Shown in pieces: positions 34,905-44,902 of a stretch of DNA of 64,000 bases. Position numbers and translations under genes: made by a program. The DNA comes from Byssothecium circinans (Eukaryota; Ascomycota; Dothideomycetes; Pleosporales; Massarinaceae): assembly GCA_010015675.1 (NCBI GenBank), contig ML977012.1:191042-255041 (forward strand), in the 5' to 3' direction. The notes under the pieces are model-generated. The model worked only from the letters and a program-made list of their open reading frames with translations. It was not told the origin of the DNA and did no database searches. The stretch's first letter is position 1. Each line of letters opens with the position of its first letter.

Positions 34905-35936
34905 ATGGCGCCCACTACCAGGAGCAAGACGGCAAAGAACATTCCCCCAGCTACTCGCAAGCAGGCCCGCAAGATCATTGGATCTAATGCACCCAAGCCC
35001 TCCATTCCACCTACGGATAGAGTCCTTCGCCCACGTGCTATTCCGAGCTCACCGACTCTAACTCGGACACCCAAGCGGAAACCTGCCAAAGTACGCTCCC
35101 CTCCGCCGACACACTACACATGCCGTATTTGTGTCGAAGAGAAGCCCATCGATACATTTGTTGGCTATGTCAACCCTCGCAGTCCCTCCCGATACCGAGG
35201 AGAAGTCCCCCCAGGATGCATATCCCATGTTGCCCGCCACGCACGAAGCACAAAGGATCCGGTCTGCAAGACCTGCATCGGTCAGTCGATGGTGGCTCGC
35301 CTCAGCCTTGTAGGTGCCCGTCAGGTTTCTAACGGATGTCTGGAGCCTGGATGCAACACGGTTTGGAACTGGGAATCCATCCTGCGATTTTTTCCGCATG
35401 GGGAGCATCTGGACGAATATGGCAACGACATGCTGCAGGTCTTCCTCGCCAAATCCGACACAGTCACCTGCCCCAACCCTGAATGCTCCGCCCAGGGCCT
35501 GTTCGACCGTCTTGCATCAGGCTTCCCTCAAGTCCAATGTCACTCATCCACCTGCAAGCTTCGCTTCTGTGTTACCTGCAATGTACCGTGGCATGAAGGC
35601 ATTGCCTGTGCGGATATCGCGGCGCGCAACCTCAACGCAAACATGACGGCCCCCGAGAAGGCGATTCTCAGCAAGCTTAAGAAGAAGGATGCTAGACGGT
35701 GCCCCAACTGCCAAATTATAATCGAGAAGGATGGCGGCTGCAATGGCATGTTCTGCACAGGATGCAACAAGTACTTTGACTGGGAGACTGCCGCTAGTGT
35801 GGTGCCTGGGCAGCGCAAAGCGCTTCCGGTTCATATGATGTGGGGTGCAGTCAACCATGGCGCTGGCAAAGATGGACATGCCATTTGCGAGGCGGATGTA
35901 CTGGAAGCCGACTACAAGAAAGCAAAAGGCGGATGA
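34905..35936 (+). CDS. RBR-type (RING-IBR-RING) E3 ubiquitin ligase-like protein
   Basis: Single exon, 343 residues. A basic disordered N-terminus (1-65) precedes RING1 (CRICVEEKP...CKTCI...CLEPGC), an IBR (CPNPEC...FCVTCNVPWHEGIAC), and RING2 beginning CPNCQIIIEKDGGCNGMFC. The Cys in GGCN is at the position of the catalytic thioester Cys of RBR ligases. After that, CTGCNKYFDW replaces the usual CxxxFCWxC pattern, so the second RING2 zinc site appears incomplete. Known family mechanism: ubiquitin is taken from an E2 onto the RING2 Cys, then moved to substrate. Activity is therefore plausible but uncertain. Two TM segments and other targeting signals are absent. Confidence 0.88.
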   Translation: MAPTTRSKTAKNIPPATRKQARKIIGSNAPKPSIPPTDRVLRPRAIPSSPTLTRTPKRKPAKVRSPPPTHYTCRICVEEKPIDTFVGYVNPRSPSRYRGEVPPGCISHVARHARSTKDPVCKTCIGQSMVARLSLVGARQVSNGCLEPGCNTVWNWESILRFFPHGEHLDEYGNDMLQVFLAKSDTVTCPNPECSAQGLFDRLASGFPQVQCHSSTCKLRFCVTCNVPWHEGIACADIAARNLNANMTAPEKAILSKLKKKDARRCPNCQIIIEKDGGCNGMFCTGCNKYFDWETAASVVPGQRKALPVHMMWGAVNHGAGKDGHAICEADVLEADYKKAKGG

Positions 35937-36437
35937 TTTATGACGTCACTTGCAGCTTCTAAGATGATGGCCGCTTCTACTTTGACGGTAGCTGCGACCT
36001 CGGATTGATACTGTATACTTACGGACTGAACATGAGGAATTTGTGGACCTGGGCACTAAACTTGATCTGAGTAGCGATATGGGTATCACAAAGCTTCCAA
36101 CCAATCATGAGTGGAGGGGCCCTATAGGCAATGAATGATCTTGAAATTAACAGTGCCCATGCATCTCTTCCTTCTAGGGGGTATCGCTTCTGCTCCGTAC
36201 CACATAAATCGTCAGTGATACCCCACATACGAAAGTAGCTTAGTGCGGACAAGGCACGTATCTCCGGATACTTGAATATAGTCACGCTCGCTGTTGCCTA
36301 ATGTTCAGTATATGCCCAAGCGCTTTTATCACTCTTCTGATCTACTACTAATTCACAGTTCACTAACACCAGCCACCAAGCTTCAACTCTCTATCCCACC
36401 ATCCTATTCCAGCCCCAACGAACCAGCAACCGCCACC
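35937..36437. other. Intergenic region before the UCH gene
   Basis: 501 bases between two plus-strand genes. The last 100 bases are CA/CT-rich, consistent with a leader. No gene seen. Confidence 0.45.
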
Positions 36438-37169
36438 ATGCCACAAAAAATGTGGACGATGCTAGAAAACAACCCGCAAGTAATGAACCACCTCGCCTAC
36501 ACCCTAGGTCTCTCCAAAAAGCTTGCTTTCCACGACATCTACTCCCTCACCGACCCGGACCTCCTCTCCTTCATCCCACGCCCAGCGCTTGCTCTCCTCG
36601 TAATCATCCCTTATACGCCCGCCTGGCACGAACGCCGCACAGCCGAAGATGCGAACAAGACTGAATACGCCAAAAAAGGCGACGAGGATCCTGTGATATG
36701 GTTCCAGCAAACCATCGGCAACGCGTGCGGTTCAATCGGCCTCGTACATTGCCTGCTCAACTCCCCCGTCGCAGCCTCGCAAATCGCGCCTGATTCCACA
36801 CTCGATCGCATCCGCAAGGACGCATTTGACAAGACGATCCATGATCGCGCGAAAGGGTTGTATGACAACGACGCGTTTGAACAGGCGCATAAGGAGGCGG
36901 CGATGTTAGGAGACACGGATCCACCGCCGCCGGTGGAGGATGATCTAGGACAACACTTTGTGGCGTTTGTCAAAGGGAAGGACGGGCATTTGTGGGAGTT
37001 GGAGGGAGGCAGGATGGGACCGCTTGATAGAGGGGTGTTGGAGGAGGGCGAGGACGTGCTGAGTGAGAAGGCGTTGGAGATGGGGATTGGACGGCTGATG
37101 AGGGATGAGAGTGAGAGGGGGGGTGATCTGAGGTTTTCTGCTATTGCGCTAGCGGAGAGTTTGGAATAA
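36438..37169 (+). CDS. Ubiquitin C-terminal hydrolase, UCH (peptidase C12) family
   Basis: Single exon, 243 residues from the ATG at 36438 (GCCACCATG context); an upstream in-frame Met at 36294 would add 48 residues without homology. The oxyanion Gln and nucleophile Cys are in WFQQTIGNACGSIGLVH; the catalytic His is in HFVAFVKG. The acid position reads LWELEGGRMGP, with Glu where animal and yeast UCH enzymes have Asp (LYELDG). The crossover loop region lies between (DNDAFEQAHKEAAM). Known role: cleavage of small adducts from the ubiquitin C-terminus and ubiquitin recycling, in cytosol and nucleus. Size matches Yuh1/UCHL3. Confidence 0.93.
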   Translation: MPQKMWTMLENNPQVMNHLAYTLGLSKKLAFHDIYSLTDPDLLSFIPRPALALLVIIPYTPAWHERRTAEDANKTEYAKKGDEDPVIWFQQTIGNACGSIGLVHCLLNSPVAASQIAPDSTLDRIRKDAFDKTIHDRAKGLYDNDAFEQAHKEAAMLGDTDPPPPVEDDLGQHFVAFVKGKDGHLWELEGGRMGPLDRGVLEEGEDVLSEKALEMGIGRLMRDESERGGDLRFSAIALAESLE

Positions 37170-37309
37170 CAGCAGAGATACAGGCGCATGTTTGAAGGCT
37201 GATTATTCGAGTTGCAGTATGGTCATTAACATAGGATGTAGCCGATGATCCTTCGTAGCGTTGTGCATTTCAAGAACGAGAAATGCTCCATGACCACGGC
37301 ACAGCACAC

Positions 37310-38071
37310 TCAGGTTGTAAAATCCTTCTTAGGCGCATCTCCCTCCTCCTTACCCGTCCCATATTTCCTCACATGCTCCTTGTTCGCCTGCTTATCCTTC
37401 TCAAACTCCTTCAACTCAGGCGCGTCCATATGCTTGACCACATTATCCGCCTGCCACTTCTTAAAGCTGAACTCCACACCCTCATGACTGTAATCTTTGT
37501 CGTTCGCCTGGTCCTTATGGTACTTGATCTGCATGAATTCCGAATCCCTGGTATCTGGATCCAAACTCAGGCTGACCAAGCCGGTGATGGTCGCTGTCTT
37601 TGGGGTGAGGCGGAAAGTCCAGGACTGCTTGTTCTTGAACTGGATGAGCTCGTCGTCGGAGCGGATCACTTCGTACGACTCGTTGATGGAGGCTTTGAAG
37701 AGTTTGGGAAGCGCGAACCATTGACCGGCCATTTTGTAGCGGTCGTTAGCGTAGACGAATTGATCGTCGTAGACGCAGTCGGGCGTGTAGCGTTTTACGC
37801 GCTCAATGGTGGGTTGGCAGCTGTAGAGGGCGATGATCTTGTCTCTACCATCAGCTTTTGTCGACTCTTTATTTTCTGGATTCTAGGAAGTTGTGAAGGT
37901 ACATACATCATCAACAAGCCGTTGTCGTGGCCCACTCAGCTTGATACTCTTACTCGGATCCGGCGTATAATCTTCACTCGTCGCCGTCTGTCTCGGCTCA
38001 AACTGCTCCCCGGGAGCAGCTGAAGTCTTAGGGAACCCCATGGAATCACCCCCCGAAGCCGTTGTGCTCAT
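37310..38071 (-). CDS. Conserved fungal protein, possibly NTF2/lipocalin-like
   Basis: Best model: exon 38071-37907 (MSTTASGGDSMGF...RQRLVDD) joined to 37837-37310 (IIALYSCQPTIERVKRY...), 230 residues. The donor is GTATGT; frame requires an AAG acceptor (GACAAG/ATC). The alternative TAG acceptor seven bases earlier is out of frame. The frame is open upstream to Met at 38242, adding 57 residues; MSTT is chosen as the better conserved-looking start. The core reads YTPDCVYDDQFVYANDRYKMAGQWFALPKLF, then beta-rich segments and a charged tail. A similar arrangement occurs in uncharacterised fungal proteins with an NTF2-like (DUF2358-type) fold; function unknown. Convergent with the UCH gene, 140 bases apart. 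Confidence 0.72.
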
Positions 38072-38568
38072 GTTTGCGCGTACTTCGGCGTTGTGCAGTT
38101 GGACCGTGAGATTTCGTTGGGGGTGTGTGAGCGCGGGTAAAGTGAAGAATTGCTTGAAGTTTGTTGAAAGGAGTTTGGAGCGTGAAGGTACGGACATGGG
38201 TTTTGTGTAGGGATTGGAGACGGGGTCGGGTGGCTGATCCATTTTATGAAGTGGTTTACTGTGGTTTGGGTTGGAGTCGAAGTATCAAGATGACGTGTGG
38301 GGAAATTTTAATGATTCATCAAGCATTCGATGAAGTACCTTAGGCGAAATATGCATGAGAGATCTAGGCTATTTAATTGTCAGTGTGACGTGAAGAACGC
38401 CTTAGGTACACATTCCGTCATGGTGGTTCATGGTTGAGGTCGTGGCAAGGCGGTTCATCGGCAAGAGCGGCATGACGCAGGCGGGGAAACTACAGATAGT
38501 GAAACTGTTGATACCTCAAATCTATTTTCTCTCCATGTACACACGGTATAAACTTTGATCTGTTCCTC
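38072..38568. other. Intergenic, no gene seen
   Basis: 497 bases between two minus-strand coding units. It includes the promoter of the conserved fungal gene. No motif stands out. Confidence 0.4.
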
Positions 38569-38959
38569 TTATATCTCACTATATATCTTCCCCGCACCTC
38601 TTGGAACGCAAGTCAGCATCTCGGTCTCCTCTTCCGACATCAACGCCGTGCCTCTAGGCCCCACCTTCCCACACTTAATCTTAACTTTACACGTCCCACA
38701 ATTGCTTACTCCACAGCTACCGGCTGCATCTTCAAATGCTCTCTCCAAGACCTCTAGCAACGTCTCCTCTTCTTCCACCTTCAGTATCTTTTCTTCCCCA
38801 CCCTCCTTTTCCACCACAACTTCGAATGGATCCCCATCAGCATTTGCCCCGAATGCATCACAGTGGACCCCAGACTCCGCAATATCTCGTGCTTGTACTG
38901 AAAATTTCACGTCATCCACTGATACGAAAAGGAGGACCGGGGAGCTACTGAGGCATGCT
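38569..38959 (-). pseudogene. Orphan C-terminal [2Fe-2S] ferredoxin domain, probable truncated gene
   Basis: The frame encodes about 115-130 residues ending ...GAGKIYSEI. The plant-type 2Fe-2S pattern CX4CX2C is complete (CGVSNCGTC), with the fourth Cys in MLTCVPRG about 30 residues on. This block, with the preceding DAFGANADGDPFEVVVEKEG and EEETLLEVLERAF, matches the C-terminal ferredoxin module of larger fungal oxidoreductases (MOSC-ferredoxin or phthalate-dioxygenase-reductase types). The frame has no ATG: it opens after a TGA near 38957. The sequence upstream shows no MOSC or flavin domain. A splice acceptor (TATCAG at about 38920) could join it to an unknown exon, but a 5'-truncated relic is more likely. 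Confidence 0.6.
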
Positions 38960-40381
38960 CATCATAAAGGTAAAGGCGGAACCCAGGATGTCTGTCGGGA
39001 AGATCGAGTACCGGGACTGTCATGTCTAAGGTCGTCTTGTTGTTTTGTACATCTGTCCGCGCAGTGACATCTGTGGTAAGAGTGAGTTTCGCAATAATTC
39101 GACCATAGCGATACAAACAACGGGCTGAAAGATAGAAGTCCGCATAATGTCGATCTAGGCAAACCCTCAAGTTATAAAGAAGATTGGAAGAGAGAAGCAC
39201 GCTGAAAATTTGATTCATGGAGTCGAACAAGAGAGAAGTCTCCTTAAAAGAAAAACGAGTTGAATACTCACCGAGGTGAAAGAAAAGACATCGGATCATA
39301 GATAGGAACTCACAACAAATCAATATGGTGCGCGAAGGAGTTGATCTGCAGGTGCTCCAGAATCTACCCTGTGGTAGGCGCGTAGGCGCCACTTCGGACT
39401 TTCAGCTAACACCCGCCCAACGAATTGAGATGCTACACCTAACCATCTTCTTCAAGAAGTGACGAATACCAAATACTCACCAAAGAAACTTCGACGTGCT
39501 TGTTGTAGAGGGGTAATTGCGCTGGCTCATGTAAGGCCTGTTGTCAATCTGCAGACTGTCCCTTTACCTTGAGGAGCGCAATTGACAACAACGTATACGG
39601 TATATACGGTCAAGATGAAGGGAAGCACTTTGAGGGAGATTCCCCTTGATGACGGCTTGCAAGAACTCGTATTTGAAACGTGGCTGTGCAGCGGTATGAA
39701 GTGCAATATATCACCGAAATGCAAAACACCGCGTCCAGGAGTGTCAGATCCCAAAGCGGTAACATACGAACCGACGACATACGACGCTTACTATCTCACT
39801 ATGCGTATCCACCGCCCTAAGCCTATTCAAAGTGCGCGCTTCACTCCTTAAACCTGATGAGGTTTGGTGTACTCTCGCTCATGGCACGGGCGTCGACCAA
39901 TTGAGAGCGATTTGACCAGGGTCAGCACGTGACTTGTGTACACAGCCAGTCAGATGGGGGAATGAACGAAGGCCGCTAGACTGTTTGGGATGTAGGCGGG
40001 CGATGTGAGATGAGGCGGATGTAGGGACCGATGAGTAGGATCTCCTGTAGAGGAACATAAAGTGCGAAGCGCCGGAACGCGAGCTCGGAACTCTTCTTGT
40101 CTGCCAGCCGCTCGTTTTCACTCGACTTTTTCTGTTCACTCTCTGTCGTTATCTGATTCTAACTCCGACCGTCTGTCATTCGCTTTACATCGATATCCAC
40201 CGCTCCTTACAACGTTCCCACGGCCGTTTCGATTTCCCCGAGAGTGTTCGAAATACACTTGACGATTCAAAGACTTCGCGAACACTCTTGTCACTCCATC
40301 CATCCCTACTCTGGATCATCGCCAACTTTTGACCAATCTCCCTACCGCTTCCCCGTCTCTCCCTCGCTACCCCCGCGCAAA
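38960..40381. other. Intergenic, no confident gene
   Basis: 1.4 kb. A minus-strand frame of 161 codons (39392-38907) and a plus-strand frame of 89 codons (39582-39851) are open but have no recognisable domain or splice context. The last 250 bases are CT-rich and probably the leader of the next gene. Confidence 0.4.
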
Positions 40382-40681
40382 ATGGCACCTGCCCCCAAGC
40401 TCATGGCACGGACGGTCTTTGAAAAGCGAGACGAGATCGCTGGGTTCGACATACCTCCCTTGGTCATTGTTCTCCTGTGCATGGTCGCCTCGGGAATCCT
40501 GCTCGTAATGTGCTACGGAGTGGCACGATTTGCATTCCCGGATGAGACACAAGGACCTAAGGAAGCATCCGCAGCTCAGCTAGATTACATGAGAGAAGTG
40601 AGGGCGCGAAATCTGGATGGCCTGATGGCAGATGGAGCTCATGCGAGATATCTTGAGAAGAGGGGCGATGTACAGAGGTGA
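40382..40681 (+). CDS. Small single-pass membrane protein, unknown
   Basis: 99 residues from ATG at 40382 (CGCAAAATGGC context). A soluble N-terminus precedes one strong transmembrane helix (IPPLVIVLLCMVASGILLVMCYGVARFAF, about 24-52), then a charged tail (YMREVRARNLDGLM). The stop overlaps a GTGAGA donor-like site; splicing to TTTCGCAG about 60 bases on would replace the last residue with about ten others. Similar small membrane proteins occur in Dothideomycetes; no function is known to me. CT-rich leader supports expression. Confidence 0.62.
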   Translation: MAPAPKLMARTVFEKRDEIAGFDIPPLVIVLLCMVASGILLVMCYGVARFAFPDETQGPKEASAAQLDYMREVRARNLDGLMADGAHARYLEKRGDVQR

Positions 40682-41166
40682 GAAACCACCGTGGTCAAGA
40701 CCGTTGTTGCTTTGGTGATTGATCAGTTTCGCAGTTTCGTTTCTGATTCGACCGCTCCGAGACGTTAGATACATGGGAAGGAACGAAGCTCAGGGGGTTG
40801 GTAATGGGAATACTCTGTGATTGGAAGCATAATTGTGGCCATGGCGTTTTGGATCATTCTGGGCTTGGATATCTTCCTGTGATGAGGGTTGGCTGGGATA
40901 GAAGATACACATCTCAGGTAGAGGTAGAATCATATGGCCCGTTATGAGGATTTTCGATGAAGACACCGGCTCTCTTGGTTACCAGTTGTCTTCAACGTTG
41001 AAGTAGGGATACTAGATCCAAGACCAGCCTTCCGAGCAGCTGTTCTAGGCATTTTCCGTATTATTGTGCTATTACGTTGGAGGATGAAGGCTGCAATGAC
41101 GGTATTCCACTAGTGAGATGACCGAATTGCTACCCTCTACGACTTCTAGGGGCATAATTCCAGAAC
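40682..41166. other. Convergent 3' region
   Basis: 485 bases between the small membrane protein gene (+) and the Zn2Cys6 gene (-), holding both 3' ends. No gene seen. Confidence 0.45.
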
Positions 41167-42562
41167 CTAGGGACGTAGATTGGCAAGGTTCACTCCGACG
41201 ACCGAAGCCGGCCATTCAATCCATTTCCACATGTCCGGGCCGATGACGAGTGCCGCTGTTGAGACCAAGTTCGGAGCCATACAGCTGATCCACCATAAAT
41301 TTGGAATCCTGGAAAGGAGTATGGCATAATGAGCCATGATGATCCAAGCATCGGGCTGCTTTTGCGCAAGCAGATCGACGAAGCCTTGGGAGGTTCGGAC
41401 AGGCCAATCTAGTGCTGAACTCCAATCCATCGGAAGGTCGTTGACCATGAGCTGTGAAACCAGACCGAAAGTATCCCGCAATCTTTGTAGTGCATGTGCA
41501 AGTGTATCGTACCAATACTCGTACTGTCGACCAGGATGCTGCCACATATGCTCGAGTGCTTGAAGCTTCGTATCTTCCTCGATTGCTTGTGGAGAAGTGG
41601 GAGTAGGACGAGGCCACCAGTCACGCTGAAGTATAGGAGCGAGTGGTCCCTTCACCAGCGAATGCCAGCAGGGGACCAGGATCACGAGAGCCCCTCGAAG
41701 GCATACCATCATCCTCACTGCTGCTTGTACCATCTCTCCCACAGCTGCTCTACGTTCAGATGTGGTTTGACGACCATCACAAATTGACTCTAGAAGGTCC
41801 CTGCATTCTTCATTCGTGGTAAGTATAGCAAAAGATGTGATGTTGACCGAGAACATGAACAGGGCCCCCGCATTCTCTTCTGTGACTGTTTTAATAGCTT
41901 CCCGGTACTGTATTAAGCCCGTGTTCATCTGCACTGTAGCGATATTTCGAAAGCGCTTCTGCTCTCTGTTGGAGCCAACAAGACGAGATAGATGGAGTGC
42001 CGTGATGGCAAAGATACCCTGTACCACGAGTCGATGATTTGCTGCGAGTTGGGGTACAGCAGCACACCAAGCAGATCGGGCCATAGCATTGTGGGAAATC
42101 GTTGTGCTTGTTTCTTCCGTAAAGTGTCTCAAAAGATGCGTGAATTGCGGCCGCAGAGCATCGGAAACTCCTTCAAGGAACCCAGCGTGAAAATAGTCAT
42201 CTAGAAATGTCGGATCTGAGAGAGAACGGGCGGGCGCTATGTGGTATGGTGGGACTGAGCTGTTGGTTGGCGAAGGGGTTCGTGACACAATGGATAGAGG
42301 ATTGGGATCGAACAAGCGGAATGTGCATTCTCGCCCGACTTTCAAGCAGTTCCCGCAATCTGGGCGACGCAGGTCGCACTGCAATTGTTAATTGTCTTGC
42401 AATGGAGCCAGATGGTGACAGGGTGAAAAGCATCGGATTTCAAGAATAGGGCAGGCGAACCTTCACACGGCGCTGCCGGCACGTCTTGCAACCCGACTTT
42501 GACTTCTTGTGATATGCTCTTCGAGTTGGCATTTGCTCTTTTCGTCCGGACGCTTGTGTCAT
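41167..42562 (-). CDS. Zn2Cys6 fungal transcription factor
   Basis: Two exons, 42562-42461 and 42378-41167, give 437 residues. The intron (GTTCGC...TTGCAG) falls inside the zinc cluster. Spliced, the cluster is CX2CX6CX6CX2CX6C: CKTCRQRRVK joined to CDLRRPDCGNCLKVGREC, preceded by a basic stretch (HKKSKSG). The rest matches the fungal-specific C6 regulator type with Phe/Trp-rich helices (DDYFHAGFLEG, IMAHYAILLSRIPNLWW), as in sterol-uptake/UPC2-like regulators. Nuclear DNA-binding activator or repressor; targets unknown. A CGG-containing inverted repeat lies about 120-155 bases upstream of its start. Confidence 0.92.
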
Positions 42563-43363
42563 GATCAGTGTGTACGAAGGAAGGAGAAAGGATGATCCGG
42601 CATTATTTGTCTAGAGGATAGTTAGGGGGTCAGCCGCTAACTCTAATAACGTTAGAGCCACTCCACCGCAACTGCCCCGCACGGAGGCCGGACGACATCT
42701 AGTGCGTCGTCCTCCGCGACAACTCATACGCACGCAGGTTAACAACTCGCTCGTCCATCCCACCACAGACAACATTAAGTTTTGAAGCTCCAATGTTTCT
42801 GCTTGTCATGCTCGATGACCTCACGCGACATTGCATATGCTAAATGCTACCTTCTCCTCTCGCTCTAGTCTGACTCCGCAAATCTTTACGCCTAGAATCT
42901 GTCACCTGCATACCACCCCGCAAACCAACCTTGACGATAAGTCGTGTGCCTATTGATATTTCCTGCAAAGGCCCACAAGAGCCAGCAACCTCAGATCCAG
43001 CTCCCAGATTTTGCATGGTCAAGATGCCTGTTTGCATACCCGTCTCAAGCGTTCCCATCTGACTTGCCCGTTCAGTCGCTGACGGATGAGGTCCGCCGAA
43101 GCGCAACCGCCATATGACGTCGCAAACGTTATCACAATGGCACTGACCGAACTATTTGCCTCGAAAACCAATATGTCGGGTAACAAAGGGGTATGCAAGT
43201 GATCAACGGGCGGGGTATAACCCGCAGATGATAGACCAGGGCATCCACGTGTGCTCTATATAATGCGTCTACAAAAGGTTGCAATGCCGTCACTCGCCGT
43301 CTTTTCTCCCCACGACTTCCCACGTCCTCATCGTCACTATTTGACCTTCGGTGTCCCGACAAT
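42563..43363. promoter_or_regulatory. Divergent promoter, Zn2Cys6 factor / GH125
   Basis: 801 bases between divergent starts. On the left, CGGAGG at 42682-42687 and CCTCCG at 42711-42716 flank GGACGAC (42690-42696) and its inverted copy GTCGTCC (42706-42712). Nearby, CTCTAATAACGTTAGAG (42640s) is another palindrome. On the right, TATATAA at 43257-43263 lies about 100 bases before the GH125 ATG. Confidence 0.5.
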
Positions 43364-44902
43364 ATGCGCGGCCTCAGGGTGTTTTTTTCTTCGTTGCTGC
43401 CACTCTTGATACAGGCGCAATGTCCCAACTACGTAGAGTACTACAAATCCGTCCACGAGCCTCTCAGCTCTGGGAAATACAAGCTTGCGTATCAACGCCC
43501 GAGCGAGGAGTGTCGAACTTTCAAGTCGCAAGGGCTTGAAGATACCATTAAGCGTATGGAAGGTGTAATTAAGGACCCCGACCTATACCGGCTATTCCAG
43601 AACGCCTATCCCAATACTCTTGACACCGCAATTAAGTGGAAAGGATACGCTGCCAATAACAAGGAAGAGGAGCTCACATTTGTTATCACCGGCGACATCA
43701 ACGCGATGTGGCTACGTGACTCTTCCAACCAGATGCAGAGCTATCTTCCCCTCCTCAATGCCAGCACCGACCCGAATTCGATTGCGAGCCTTTATAGGGG
43801 AGTCATAAACCTCCAGGCGCGCTATCTGCTTGACTCCCCATACTGCAACTCCTTCCAGCCGCCAGTCGAGAGTGGAATTCCGCCTGCTGAGAACGACTCC
43901 CAAAACGACGATAGAGTAACGCCGATACCGAACAACGCCTCTGTTTTCGAATGCAAATACGAGCTCGACTCGCTCGCGGCCTTCCTTGAAGTATCTGAAA
44001 ACTACTACAAGGCTACGGGCGACGCAGCGTTCTTCGGAAAATTCCAATGGACACGAGCCATCGAAGCAGTGCTCAAAGTAGCAGAAGACATGAAGACACC
44101 GACATACGGGAGCGACGGCTCTGTGCTCACATCACCCTACACATTTCAAAGGTATACGACTCGTGCAACCGAGACCCTCGCCAACGACGGTCTTGGTAAC
44201 CCAGTTGCCAACGGCACCGGTCTGATCAGAAGCGCCTTCCGCCCTAGTGATGACTCTACAATCTACCAGCTTTACATCCCCGCCAACATGATGTTCAGCG
44301 CTTACCTCAAGTCCACGGCCGAAATCATGTCGAAATTGAACACGAGCAACTCTGCATCCCTGGCAGAGAAAATGTCGTCCCTTTCAGACTCTCTGAAGCA
44401 AGCCATTGAGACGCACGGCACAGTTCAACTCCCCGATGTCGGGAAGGTTTACGCTTTTGAAATCGACGGCTTCGGCGGCCAGGCCATCATGGACGATGCC
44501 AACATTCCATCCCTACTCTCAGCCCCCTTCAACACCTACGAAGTCAACCAAGAAACCTACAAGAACACGCGCGCTCTCGTCCTCAGCACGAAGAACCCGT
44601 ACTACATGCATGGTCCCGTGATCAACGCTATCGGCGGTCCGCATCAGGGTCCAGGGAAGGCATGGCCGATGGCATCCATCGTCCGCATCCTTACCAGCGA
44701 CAATGACGACGAGATTAAATCGGAGCTCAGGCAACTCGTTTCGAGCACAGACAGTCTGGGCTTGATCCACGAGAGTATCAACAGCTTCAACGCGAGAGAC
44801 TACACTCGACCGTGGTTCAGCTGGGCGAATGGGTTGTTTGGGCAGATGATTTTGGACCTAGAGAAGCGGAAGCCTGCTATTTTGTCGACGAGCTTCCAAT
44901 AG
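43364..44902 (+). CDS. GH125 exo-alpha-1,6-mannosidase, secreted
   Basis: Single exon, 512 residues. A signal peptide (MRGLRVFFSSLLPLLIQAQC) is followed by the GH125 fold (PF06824, formerly DUF1237). The block GDINAMWLRDSSNQMQSYLPLL is the family hallmark containing the catalytic acid region; later blocks DGFGGQAIMDDANIPSLLSAP, YMHGPVINAIGGPHQGPGKAWPMASIVR and HESINSFNARDYTRPWFSWANGLFGQMI are all intact. Known reaction: release of terminal alpha-1,6-linked mannose from N-glycan or mannan chains. Predicted extracellular or in the secretory path; several N-glycosylation sequons are present. Length is normal. TATATAA at 43257. Confidence 0.96.
   Translation: MRGLRVFFSSLLPLLIQAQCPNYVEYYKSVHEPLSSGKYKLAYQRPSEECRTFKSQGLEDTIKRMEGVIKDPDLYRLFQNAYPNTLDTAIKWKGYAANNKEEELTFVITGDINAMWLRDSSNQMQSYLPLLNASTDPNSIASLYRGVINLQARYLLDSPYCNSFQPPVESGIPPAENDSQNDDRVTPIPNNASVFECKYELDSLAAFLEVSENYYKATGDAAFFGKFQWTRAIEAVLKVAEDMKTPTYGSDGSVLTSPYTFQRYTTRATETLANDGLGNPVANGTGLIRSAFRPSDDSTIYQLYIPANMMFSAYLKSTAEIMSKLNTSNSASLAEKMSSLSDSLKQAIETHGTVQLPDVGKVYAFEIDGFGGQAIMDDANIPSLLSAPFNTYEVNQETYKNTRALVLSTKNPYYMHGPVINAIGGPHQGPGKAWPMASIVRILTSDNDDEIKSELRQLVSSTDSLGLIHESINSFNARDYTRPWFSWANGLFGQMILDLEKRKPAILSTSFQ

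Noticed and set aside
38907..39392. 161-codon minus-strand frame upstream of the ferredoxin domain, considered as its missing N-terminal exon
   Set aside because: It shows no oxidoreductase features, and its stop overlaps the ferredoxin frame out of phase; joining through TATCAG is possible but unsupported.
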